From: Vibrio maritimus
GTDB lineage: Bacteria; Pseudomonadota; Gammaproteobacteria; Enterobacterales; Vibrionaceae
Direction of reading: 5' to 3'
NCBI RefSeq assembly: GCF_021441885.1
Contig: NZ_CP090438.1
Span: 186,001 to 250,000, forward strand
Length of the DNA: 64,000 nt
Translations under genes and position numbers: made by a program
Notes under the pieces: generated by a model
Database searches by the model: none
The model's input: the letters and a program-made list of their open reading frames with translations, nothing else
What the model was told of the DNA's origin: nothing
Shown: positions 8,622 through 16,597 of the stretch, piece after piece
Layout of the letters: each line of letters starts with the position of its first letter
Numbering within the stretch: the first letter of the stretch is position 1

Positions 8622-9788
8622 GTGATTCCTTACGGTAAACAAGATATTAACCAACAAGACATTGATTCAGTGCTTGAGGTTCTTAAGTCAGATTTTCTAA
8701 CGCAAGGGCCAAAAGTTCCCGAGTTTGAAAAAGCAATAAGGACCCACACAGGAGCTAAGTATGCTTTAGCAATGAACAGTGCAACGTCTGCTCTGCATGT
8801 GGCTTGCTTGGCGCTCGGGCTAGGTGAGGGGGACTCGTTATGGACATCGCCAATTACGTTTGTCGCTTCAGCTAACTGCGGCTTGTACTGTGGTGCCGAG
8901 GTGGATTTTGTCGATATTGACCCTCGTACATACAATATGTGTCCTATAAAGCTTGAACAAAAACTTATTGCAGCGAAAGCAAATGGCACCTTGCCTAAGG
9001 TTGTTGTCCCTGTTCACCTTTGTGGTCAGCCTTGTGATATGAAGGCGATATCTGCTTTGGCGAAAGAGTATGGCTTTAAGGTTATCGAAGATGCTTCACA
9101 TGCTATTGGTGGTCGATATCATGATGAGCCGATAGGGAATTGCGTGCATTCGGATATTACCGTTTTTAGCTTTCACCCTGTAAAAATAGTAACTACTGCC
9201 GAAGGTGGTGCGGCCGTAACTAACAACAAAATCCTAGCAGACAAAATGTCTCTGCTTCGCAGTCATGGTGTTACACGTGATAGTGAGCAAATGGTTGGAG
9301 AAAGTCATGGTGGTTGGTATTACCAACAGATTGATCTTGGTTTCAACTATCGTATGACTGAGCTGCAGGCCGCTTTGGGTGTGACGCAAATGCAGCGGCT
9401 CAGTGGATTTATCAAAGCTCGTCACCACCTTGCGAATCGCTACTATGAGAAGCTTAGCAACTTGCCTTTGCTTCTCCCTTACCAACTAGAAAATACGTAT
9501 TCTGGTCTTCATTTATACGTCATCAGGCTAAAACTTGAAGAGATTGACTTGTCCCATCGAGAAGTCTTTGATGCGCTGCGCAACAATGGCATTGGTGTTA
9601 ACTTGCACTATATCCCGGTACACACCCAACCCTACTATCAAGCTTTAGGGCACCGAGAAGGGGACTTTCCGGACTCTGAGCAATACTATAAGGAAGCCAT
9701 ATCTTTGCCTATGTTTCATGCTATGACGGATCAGCAGCAAGATGAGGTTATCCGTGTATTAACTGATATTTTGGTCAAAGTCTCATGA
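8622..9788 (+). CDS. pseC: PLP-dependent 4-aminotransferase of pseudaminic acid synthesis
   Basis: This encodes 388 residues from GTG 8622, which gives the family start MIPYGKQDI and has GAGAAAG just upstream. A GTG at 8610 that overlaps the pseB stop (GTGA) is the alternative and would add four residues. PseC transfers the amino group of glutamate to C4 of the PseB product. The DegT/DnrJ fold is clear: VIEDASHAIGG holds the PLP-binding Asp, and FSFHPVKIVTTAEGGA holds the Schiff-base Lys188. The product is UDP-4-amino-4,6-dideoxy-AltNAc. This would normally be acetylated by PseH, which is absent from this cluster. The stop overlaps the start of pseF. Confidence 0.92.
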   Translation: MIPYGKQDINQQDIDSVLEVLKSDFLTQGPKVPEFEKAIRTHTGAKYALAMNSATSALHVACLALGLGEGDSLWTSPITFVASANCGLYCGAEVDFVDIDPRTYNMCPIKLEQKLIAAKANGTLPKVVVPVHLCGQPCDMKAISALAKEYGFKVIEDASHAIGGRYHDEPIGNCVHSDITVFSFHPVKIVTTAEGGAAVTNNKILADKMSLLRSHGVTRDSEQMVGESHGGWYYQQIDLGFNYRMTELQAALGVTQMQRLSGFIKARHHLANRYYEKLSNLPLLLPYQLENTYSGLHLYVIRLKLEEIDLSHREVFDALRNNGIGVNLHYIPVHTQPYYQALGHREGDFPDSEQYYKEAISLPMFHAMTDQQQDEVIRVLTDILVKVS

Positions 9789-10474
9789 AAGTAGCAATTA
9801 TTCCAGCGCGTGGTGGCAGTAAGAGAATCCCTCGTAAAAACATCAAAGAGTTTAACGGCAAGCCGATCATTGCCTACTCTATTGAAGCTGCAATTGCATC
9901 GGGCTGTTTTGAACGAGTGATTGTTTCTACTGACGATGAAGAAATTGCTGTGGTAGCAAGGCAATACGGAGCTGAAGTCCCGTCTTTACGTAGTTCAAAG
10001 ACTTCGGATGATCATGCACCAATTGTGGACGTCGTTTTAGAAACGTTAGATATGTTAGAACGCACCGAAGAGGTCAGCCCTACCTATCTATGCTGCATCT
10101 TTGCGACGGCTCCTTTTGTTAACGGCGAACGGATAGAGAAAGCTTATCAGACAATGCTTAGTAAACAGAAAGATGGCATTTTTCCTGTTGTCGAGTTTTC
10201 GTATCCCATACAGCGTTCGTTAGAGATTAAATCTAATGGAAACGTTGGTATGGTTTGGCCTGAGCATCTTCTTAGTCGTTCTCAAGACTTACCTCCCCGT
10301 TATCATGACACTGGTCAATATTACTGGGTTAAAACAGAATCGGTTAGAAAAGAGAAAACGTTGTTTATCAAGAACTGTATGGTAGAGCCAATTTCTAACT
10401 TACAAGCTCAAGATATTGACGTGGAAGCGGACTGGCTTCTTGCTGAACTAAAATTTAAGGCTTTCGCATGCTAA
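9785..10474 (+). CDS. pseF: CMP-pseudaminic acid synthetase (cytidylyltransferase)
   Basis: This encodes 229 residues. The N-terminal signature IPARGGSKRIPRKNIKEFNG is the CTP-binding loop of CMP-sugar synthetases, and the remainder (ATAPFVNGERIEKAY, then RYHDTGQYYW) matches PseF. The enzyme activates pseudaminic acid with CTP, the last cytoplasmic step before glycosyl transfer. Its ATG overlaps the pseC stop by four bases, and its end overlaps pseG. The order differs from the biochemical order, as is common in Pse clusters. Activity on an N-formylated substrate is inferred from the neighbours only. Confidence 0.93.
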   Translation: MKVAIIPARGGSKRIPRKNIKEFNGKPIIAYSIEAAIASGCFERVIVSTDDEEIAVVARQYGAEVPSLRSSKTSDDHAPIVDVVLETLDMLERTEEVSPTYLCCIFATAPFVNGERIEKAYQTMLSKQKDGIFPVVEFSYPIQRSLEIKSNGNVGMVWPEHLLSRSQDLPPRYHDTGQYYWVKTESVRKEKTLFIKNCMVEPISNLQAQDIDVEADWLLAELKFKAFAC

Positions 10475-11424
10475 AAATCTTGACGATGGGGGGAGGGAAG
10501 TATGGCTTTGGGCACTTAGGTCGTTGTATTCCCATCTACACCTCTGCTTTAAATTTAGGCCATGAAGCGCAACTTGTAGTCGCGAACGGTGCAAATGCAG
10601 CTCTTGAGTTAGAGATTGAAGTCATTGAGTTAAATTGGCTGAATGACGTCACTCTGCTTGAGCTTTCGCCTAGGGACACCGTGATCGTTGATGTTTTGGA
10701 TATTTCCATTGAGACACTAGATGAGTTAGATAGTAGGGTTAAGCGCCTACATATCATTGATGACATAAATCTAGATAAATACCAGCGATATAGTCGTATT
10801 GATTGGTCTATCAAGTCCCATGTACTTTCGAGTGGCGCCTCTAAGTTGTCGTCACCAAGTCTTGTCCCCTTAAAACCATCATTTTCGGGTTTAAAAAAAA
10901 GGGTAACTCATCAAACGTTAGACGTGATTCTATTGACGCTAGGCGGGAGCGATGTGAGGTCTTTGACACCAAAGCTCATTTTGTTTTTAAGGAAGTACTT
11001 CCCTCAATGCGAATTGATGGTGCTGGTTGGCCCGGGCTTTACATGCATCAATGAAATTGAAGTTGTGGCAGATGAACGTGTCACCATACTTATGACTCCG
11101 TCGGAACGTGAAATTGCAAGTGCGATGGAAAGGTGTGATCTTGCGATTGCTACAGGTGGTCACACCATGTACGAACTAGCGTCGGCTGGTTTACCGGTGG
11201 TTCAAATTCAGATAATTGATAATCAAGAAGTCTCTAAGTATTGGGCATACTATGGTTTCAGTTATTTTGCTGGTTGGTACTGTACGGATGACTTCTACAG
11301 TCGTTTGAAGCAGGGTATTGAGTTCTTTCTTAACCCGCAACAAAGGAACAAGTCTTCAGTGTTAGGACAAAATCTCATTGATGGGTTCGGGGCGAAAAGA
11401 TTGGTCAAGGAGGTTATGAGTTAA
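10468..11424 (+). CDS. pseG: UDP-sugar hydrolase of pseudaminic acid synthesis
   Basis: This encodes 318 residues. PseG is a GT-B-fold hydrolase that removes UDP from UDP-2,4-diacylamino-2,4,6-trideoxy-altrose. The N-terminal MGGGKYGFGHLGRC carries the conserved G-x-G-H-x-x-R with the catalytic His. The C-terminal half carries GGSDVR and IATGGHTMYELASAGLPVVQ, the nucleotide-binding part. It overlaps pseF by seven bases, so translation is probably coupled. The enzyme acts on the acylated intermediate. Since no PseH is present, its natural substrate here may be N-formylated at C4. Confidence 0.88.
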   Translation: MLKILTMGGGKYGFGHLGRCIPIYTSALNLGHEAQLVVANGANAALELEIEVIELNWLNDVTLLELSPRDTVIVDVLDISIETLDELDSRVKRLHIIDDINLDKYQRYSRIDWSIKSHVLSSGASKLSSPSLVPLKPSFSGLKKRVTHQTLDVILLTLGGSDVRSLTPKLILFLRKYFPQCELMVLVGPGFTCINEIEVVADERVTILMTPSEREIASAMERCDLAIATGGHTMYELASAGLPVVQIQIIDNQEVSKYWAYYGFSYFAGWYCTDDFYSRLKQGIEFFLNPQQRNKSSVLGQNLIDGFGAKRLVKEVMS

Positions 11425-11426
11425 TT

Positions 11427-12389
11427 ATGTGGGTAAGTGCGAACAGAGCCTCACGAGTGCTATACAATTTCCTTTTATCGATAGAGAAGCCAGATGTCTT
11501 CCTAGTTCCTGCAAACGTTTGCCCAATCGTGCTCGCTACCTTCTTGAAGGCTAAAGTTTCTTTTCGCTTGGTGGATATTGATCAAGATTCTCTTTGTATT
11601 GATTTGATTGCAGTGAAAGATATTCTGTCTGATTCAAATACTACATTCGGGCTGATTTTTGTTAGAACTTTTGGCCATACGGGTAACTGTGAAGCTGACA
11701 TCGTCTCAATGAAAAGTCAGTACTCCAATCTTAAAGTTATAATTGACGATAGATGTCTAGGTATACCAGAGCTTGATCAGACCCGTTTTTCTGAAGAAAT
11801 CGATATGACTTTGTTTAGTACGGGTTACTCAAAATTTGTCGAACTAGGTTATGGCGGATTTGCATGGTTGTCGGAAAAATATCATTCCAGATACCATAGT
11901 CCGCAAATTGACTATATTGAGGATGCTCATGAAATCCTAGTTCGGAAATTCAATCACGCGATACAAGGCCGTACCCCGTTTAACTATGATATCGAGAATT
12001 GGTTGGATGATAGAGACTTACCCATTTCTTTGGAGTCCTATTTTTCCAAAATTAAGAGTGAGACTCCTGCTAGCCTTAAGCAAAAGAGTACGCTAAATGC
12101 TATCTACAGACAGGCCGTTCCACAAGAACTCTGGCTTGGAGAAGAGTTTAACTTGTGGCGATTTTCTATTCTTGTCAGTAACAAGCAAGCTGTTTTAGAC
12201 AGTATTTTCTCAGCGGGTGAATTTGCAAGTTCACACTATGCATCAATGGCTGGGATTTTTGATGATACTACTGCTCCTGTTGCCGAGTCGATTCACTCGC
12301 AGATAGTAAACCTTTTTAATGATTACAGGTTCACTGAAGCCAAGGCGAAGCGTGTTGCGGGCATTGTAAAAAAAGAGGCCAAAAAGTGA
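11427..12389 (+). CDS. Divergent DegT/DnrJ-like (PLP fold type I) protein of unknown function
   Basis: This encodes 320 residues and is not a close match to any named enzyme I know. Its layout follows the aminotransferase fold: FLKAKVSFRLVDIDQDSLCI corresponds to the usual KPVFVDID-x-x-T-x-N segment, VIIDDRCLGIPEL (Asp107/Asp108) to the PLP-binding Asp segment, and FSTGYSKFVELGYGGFAWL (Lys136) to the Schiff-base Lys segment. The glycines and the spacing after the Lys differ from ordinary family members. It is shorter by about 60 residues and lacks the usual N-terminal part. It starts two bases after the pseG stop, and its end overlaps the ATP-grasp gene by four bases, so the two are probably used together. 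A role in modifying a pseudaminic acid precursor is inferred from position. Confidence 0.6.
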   Translation: MWVSANRASRVLYNFLLSIEKPDVFLVPANVCPIVLATFLKAKVSFRLVDIDQDSLCIDLIAVKDILSDSNTTFGLIFVRTFGHTGNCEADIVSMKSQYSNLKVIIDDRCLGIPELDQTRFSEEIDMTLFSTGYSKFVELGYGGFAWLSEKYHSRYHSPQIDYIEDAHEILVRKFNHAIQGRTPFNYDIENWLDDRDLPISLESYFSKIKSETPASLKQKSTLNAIYRQAVPQELWLGEEFNLWRFSILVSNKQAVLDSIFSAGEFASSHYASMAGIFDDTTAPVAESIHSQIVNLFNDYRFTEAKAKRVAGIVKKEAKK

Positions 12390-13501
12390 GTAATTATATT
12401 GTTGTAGGGGGAAGCGACCTACAGAAAGACTTTATAGAAAAAGTCAAAGCAAATGGGTTTGTTACTCATGTCGTTGATTACGATGAAAGTTGTATTGGTA
12501 GTCAAATAGCGGATCACTTCCACTGTCTGAGTATCGATGATCTAGAAGGAGTGCTTAGACTTGCTCAGAAGCTAGATGCAGTAGGTATAAGTACTGTAGC
12601 CACAGAGCAAGGCAATATCACTGCTAACTATGTAGCAGAAAAACTCAATCTGATTGGTAATGGGTTCGATGTTTCATTAAACACCACAGATAAGTCGAGA
12701 ATGAAGCAAGTGATAGCTGCGCATGGGCTTAAAAGCCCCATGGCTGAAGTTGTGTTGTCCAAAGAGCAGTTGAGCTCTTTAGAGGTATCATTTCCGGTTA
12801 TCGTCAAAGCATCAGACCGTTCTGCTGGTCGAGGAGTTGCCTTAGCTAATAATCGTGAGGAGCTAGAGAACTTCTATGACGAGTCTTACTCTGTTTCATT
12901 CAATAAAAAAGTACTCGTAGAAGAATACGTAGACGGTCCTCAATATAGTTTGGAAACGATAAGCTCCAAGGGGCAGCATCAGTTAGTAGCGATTACAGAA
13001 ATGGGTTTTTCAGGACCACCGCACTTTGTTGAGACAACACATCGACTGCCAGCTCCAGTTAGCCCAAAAGATGCTGAAAGACTGAAAGGATTTGCATTAG
13101 ATTGTTTAAACGCTTTTGATATCCAGTATGGTGCTTGTCATATTGAAGTCCGGCTTGTTAATGGGGCTCCAACCCTGATTGAAATCGCTTCTAGAATGGG
13201 GGGATGGAGGCACTGGATGATAGAGAGTGCTTTGTCAGTAGACTACTTACAGCTTATTCTTGATAGTTCATTAGGAAAACCGGTTGTGTTTAATGCTATG
13301 GACAGTGGCAAAGTGTCTTATAGTCGACATATCTTTGGAGCTAACGATTATCAACTATATCTTGAAGCAAAAGATAGCAAGGTAGTAATGGTCGCAGATT
13401 TAGTGAAAGAGAACGCACCAACAAAAGACGCCACGAACCTTATCGAAGCTCATGGTTTTTATATTACATTAGAAGATGCTGAGACTAAACAATGCCAGTA
13501 A
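12386..13501 (+). CDS. ATP-grasp ligase in the pseudaminic acid cluster
   Basis: This encodes 371 residues starting at GTG, with AGAGG upstream and a four-base overlap with the previous gene. Features of the ATP-grasp fold are clear: a pre-ATP-grasp domain at about 1-100, VIVKASDRSAGRGVALAN (phosphate-binding loop) near 140-155, VLVEEYVDGPQYSLETIS near 180, and the metal-binding block HIEVRLVNGAPTLIEIASRM near 250-270. Such enzymes join a carboxylate to an amine or thiol through an acyl-phosphate. Within this operon the likely product is an N-acyl or aminoacyl group on the nonulosonic acid or its precursor. The substrate cannot be read from the sequence. It overlaps pseI by ten bases. Confidence 0.75.
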   Translation: MSNYIVVGGSDLQKDFIEKVKANGFVTHVVDYDESCIGSQIADHFHCLSIDDLEGVLRLAQKLDAVGISTVATEQGNITANYVAEKLNLIGNGFDVSLNTTDKSRMKQVIAAHGLKSPMAEVVLSKEQLSSLEVSFPVIVKASDRSAGRGVALANNREELENFYDESYSVSFNKKVLVEEYVDGPQYSLETISSKGQHQLVAITEMGFSGPPHFVETTHRLPAPVSPKDAERLKGFALDCLNAFDIQYGACHIEVRLVNGAPTLIEIASRMGGWRHWMIESALSVDYLQLILDSSLGKPVVFNAMDSGKVSYSRHIFGANDYQLYLEAKDSKVVMVADLVKENAPTKDATNLIEAHGFYITLEDAETKQCQ

Positions 13502-14556
13502 AAATAGATAACTTTGAAATTTCACAAAACAACAAAACATTTATCATCGCTGAGCTTTCTGCTAATCATAATCATGACCTTCAAGTTGCGCTAGATACAA
13601 TAAAGGCCGCGAAAGAAGTGGGGGCGGATGCAATTAAGTTGCAAACGTACACTGCAGACACATTGACGCTAGATTGTGATAGTGACTTGTTTAAAGTCAA
13701 GCATGGTACGGTCTGGGATGGTGAGACACTACACTCTCTATATCAGAAAGCTCACACTCCTTGGGAATGGCATGAGCAGCTCATTGAATACGCTAATTCA
13801 TTGGGGTTGATTTGTTTCTCATCACCTTTTGATTTCAGTGCTGTTGACTTCCTAGAACGATTAAAAACACCAGCTTATAAAATTGCGTCTCCTGAGTTAA
13901 TGGATATACCTCTTATTGACTATGTGGCGCGGAAAGGAAAGCCAGTGATTATGTCGACTGGTTTAGCGACATTGGCCGATATTGAGCTTGCGGTAAATAC
14001 TTGTTTAGAAGCGGGCAATAATCAGATCGTACTGTTAAAATGTACCTCAGCTTACCCAACACCATTGAATGAAGTCGATTTACTAACAATCCCTAACCTG
14101 AAAAAAACTTTTGACGTGGAGGTTGGCCTTTCAGATCACACTTTAGGTCACGTAGTTGCTGGGGCAGCGGTAGCGCTCGGCGCACGTGTTGTTGAAAAGC
14201 ACTTTATCCTGGATAAATCTTTAGGTGGACCTGATTCAAGCTTTTCTCTTGACCCTGCAGAGTTCAAACTGCTAGTTGAGACGATTAGAAATACCGAACA
14301 AGCTCTCGGCAAAGTTAATTATAAGCTGACTGATAAAATGAAAAAGATTCGTGATTTTAGTCGTTCTCTTTTTGTTTGTCAGGATGTAAAAGCTGGCGAT
14401 ATTATCTCAAGTGAGAACGTAAGGTCAGTGCGCCCGGCACATGGCTTAGCTCCTAAGTATTATCCTGTTGTTCTTGGACGTAAGTTCATTAAAGATGTTG
14501 CATTTGGTGAGCCTTTATCGCGAGACATGATTGAGGGGGAGCTCGGTGAGCTGTAA
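13492..14556 (+). CDS. pseI: Pseudaminic acid synthase (NeuB family)
   Basis: This encodes 354 residues. It condenses 2,4-diacylamino-2,4,6-trideoxy-L-altrose with phosphoenolpyruvate to give the nine-carbon acid. The TIM-barrel part shows IIAELSANHNHDLQVALDTI, ADAIKLQTYTADTLTLD, VGLSDHTLGH and VVEKHFILDKSLGGPDSSFS. The C-terminal antifreeze-like SAF domain is present (SRSLFVCQDVKAGDIIS and VLGRKFIKDVAFGEPL). The DSSFSLDP block and the overall sequence fit PseI better than NeuB or LegI. The start overlaps the ATP-grasp gene and the end overlaps the formyltransferase gene, so all three lie in one tightly coupled unit. Confidence 0.93.
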   Translation: MPVKIDNFEISQNNKTFIIAELSANHNHDLQVALDTIKAAKEVGADAIKLQTYTADTLTLDCDSDLFKVKHGTVWDGETLHSLYQKAHTPWEWHEQLIEYANSLGLICFSSPFDFSAVDFLERLKTPAYKIASPELMDIPLIDYVARKGKPVIMSTGLATLADIELAVNTCLEAGNNQIVLLKCTSAYPTPLNEVDLLTIPNLKKTFDVEVGLSDHTLGHVVAGAAVALGARVVEKHFILDKSLGGPDSSFSLDPAEFKLLVETIRNTEQALGKVNYKLTDKMKKIRDFSRSLFVCQDVKAGDIISSENVRSVRPAHGLAPKYYPVVLGRKFIKDVAFGEPLSRDMIEGELGEL

Positions 14557-15271
14557 AAAGATACTTATACTCACAGGGTATGACTACTCAGAGTGTTTTG
14601 CCGTTCTTGAAAATATGGACTATCAAGTTATTATTCCTAGAAATGAACCGCTGTTGTCGGAAGTGGCACGTTCTAATTTGAGGGTAAATGCTGGTGAAAA
14701 ATTAATTGAACTAGACTACGGGGACATACAAGAGTTTTTGGAAGAAGAAAGTCCTGACATATTAATAACATTTGGTTGGCGACGAATCATTTCAGAAGAT
14801 GTGATAAATTCAGCAGAACTAGCAGTAAATATACATCCAGCAATTTTGCCAGATTATAAAGGGTATCATCCGGTTCCTCATGTGCTAATAAATAATGAAA
14901 AATACCATGGAATAACAGCTCACCTTATCACATCCAAGATGGATGCTGGTGATATTGTTTATCAAGATAGATTTGAGATAAATCGTTACTCTACTCTTAA
15001 TGAGATTCAAAGAAAAGTAAATGAGCTCATGCCTCAGTTCCTATTAGAACTTTGTAAAAGACTATTGACTGAGGAGTTTAATTTGACTGAAAATGACGAC
15101 AGTAAAACAAAAGTCGTTGCTGGAAAACGAACGCCAGAAGACTCAGAAATACCATTGACAATGACGGTTGGTGAGGCTTACGACTATATTCGCGCGTGTG
15201 ATGAGTATCGATTTCCTGCATATATAGTGGTGGATGGAAGAAAAATACAAATTAAACTAGTAAAGTCCTAG
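14546..15271 (+). CDS. Sugar N-formyltransferase (formyl-THF dependent family)
   Basis: From GTG 14546 this encodes 241 residues. That codon has AGGGGGA five bases upstream, better than the TTG at 14531. It belongs to the methionyl-tRNA formyltransferase fold. VNIHPAILPDYKG contains the Asn95-x-His97 pair, and SKMDAGDIVY contains Asp133, which together form the family catalytic triad. Related enzymes (VioF, WlaRD types) formylate amino sugars of surface glycans with N10-formyl-tetrahydrofolate. The gene overlaps pseI, and PseH is absent, so it may formylate the 4-amino group of the PseC product; that nitrogen ends up at C7 of pseudaminic acid. The specificity is inferred. Confidence 0.8.
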   Translation: MSCKKILILTGYDYSECFAVLENMDYQVIIPRNEPLLSEVARSNLRVNAGEKLIELDYGDIQEFLEEESPDILITFGWRRIISEDVINSAELAVNIHPAILPDYKGYHPVPHVLINNEKYHGITAHLITSKMDAGDIVYQDRFEINRYSTLNEIQRKVNELMPQFLLELCKRLLTEEFNLTENDDSKTKVVAGKRTPEDSEIPLTMTVGEAYDYIRACDEYRFPAYIVVDGRKIQIKLVKS

Positions 15272-15297
15272 TTTCAAGAGGGGCGTATCTGAACTTG

Positions 15298-15321
15298 GCC
15301 TGGAGCATATTAGCTCTAGGC
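15298..15321 (+). other. Hairpin before wzx
   Basis: CCTGGAGC (15299-15306) pairs with GCTCTAGG (15313-15320) around a six-base A/T loop, with one G-U pair and an outer G-C pair. It sits in the only sizeable gap of the first cluster (84 bases). No U-tract follows, so it is a weak terminator or an RNA-processing hairpin at best. Confidence 0.35.
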
Positions 15322-15355
15322 TTCAATTAATATAATGCATATAAGGAACTAAGAG

Positions 15356-16597
15356 TTGGAGCGTACTTATGTTTTGTCTTGCAGGCTAATTGTATTGATT
15401 TTTAAGTTCGCATTTACTTTTATTGCCGCTAAGATTCTAACTACATCAGATTTTAGTGAATATATTGTACTAGCATCTTTAATAGTCTTTAGTGTGTACT
15501 TTGTTGGACTTGATTTCTACTCATTTAGTAATAGAGAGTTAGTCTCAGAATCCAAAGAGAAACAAAATCATAATATAAAGAATCATGGATTTGTGATTTT
15601 TATAATGTATGTTGTCTTTGGTACTGTCGTTTTCTTCACTCCGGGGGATATTATTGGCCCAGAGGTGAAGTTATATTTTTTCATTATTTCTATTGGAGAA
15701 CACTTCTCTCTTGAGGTTTCAAGAATATTGAATATAAAAGAGTGTTTTGTGAAGTCTGCGACACTGATGATACTTAAAGTTGTTCCATGGATCTTATCAA
15801 TTATTGTAATGCACTACATTTTTGATGTACACCTAGAACTAACAGATATTCTTTTAGCCTGGTCACTTACATCAATACTTTTGATGTTTTTTAGTCTACT
15901 TTTTTTGAGTAAAACATACTCTTTATTAGCGATTTTTAGGGAAAAAATATCAGTTCCATTAATTATCAGAGGGTTGAAAGTTTGCTCGCTATTCTTGGTG
16001 GGCACTTTGGCGGTCAAGGGGTTGTTTACTTACGATAAGCAAATGCTTAAAATGGCTTCCACTGCAGAGTATATCGTATTGTATGGTATTATATGGAGTG
16101 CTATAAATGCTGTTGTAGCGATGATTGAATCTGGAGTAATCGTCTTTAAGTATCCTAGAATCATTGCTGCATGTAAGGCTAAAGATTTGAGAATGGTAAC
16201 CTCCTATGTAAAAGAACTTGTTTGCGTGATATTATGTATATACTTCGTGTTTTATATTTTATTTTATCTTTACGGATCGAGACTTTTAGATGAGTATATT
16301 TTTTCAGGAAAACAATTAGATCTAGACAGTTTTCCTATTGTCTTTAGTATTCTATGTATCGGTTCTCTATTTAACTCTCTTTCCAATGTTCCCCATTATA
16401 TTATATACGGCGTAGCCAAGTATGATAGGTTTCTATTAAATGTAAATCTCAGTGTTTTCTCGGCATTTGCAGTTGCAGCTTATTGCTTAAGAGAATACGA
16501 AAATGGAGTGGCCATATCTCTTGCATCGTCTTTCGGTGCTCTTTTTCTTATTAAGTCTTATAAAGCAGCTGTTATATGTAATGAGGATCTATCTTGA
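15356..16597 (+). CDS. wzx: Wzx-type oligosaccharide-lipid flippase (first cluster)
   Basis: This encodes 413 residues from a TTG with AAGGA eight bases upstream; no in-frame ATG lies near. The protein has about twelve hydrophobic helices (for example LIVLIFKFAFTFIAAKI, then YIVLASLIVFSVYFVGL) spread over its length, as in Wzx/MATE-like flippases that carry Und-PP-linked units across the inner membrane. FKFAFTFIAAKILTTSDFSE fits the start of family members. The next two genes are a glycosyltransferase and the polymerase, and a second, unrelated wzx lies at 48.3 kb. The base composition is clearly more A/T-rich than in pseB-pseI. The family call is good; which glycan it moves is inferred from location. 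Confidence 0.8.
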   Translation: MERTYVLSCRLIVLIFKFAFTFIAAKILTTSDFSEYIVLASLIVFSVYFVGLDFYSFSNRELVSESKEKQNHNIKNHGFVIFIMYVVFGTVVFFTPGDIIGPEVKLYFFIISIGEHFSLEVSRILNIKECFVKSATLMILKVVPWILSIIVMHYIFDVHLELTDILLAWSLTSILLMFFSLLFLSKTYSLLAIFREKISVPLIIRGLKVCSLFLVGTLAVKGLFTYDKQMLKMASTAEYIVLYGIIWSAINAVVAMIESGVIVFKYPRIIAACKAKDLRMVTSYVKELVCVILCIYFVFYILFYLYGSRLLDEYIFSGKQLDLDSFPIVFSILCIGSLFNSLSNVPHYIIYGVAKYDRFLLNVNLSVFSAFAVAAYCLREYENGVAISLASSFGALFLIKSYKAAVICNEDLS

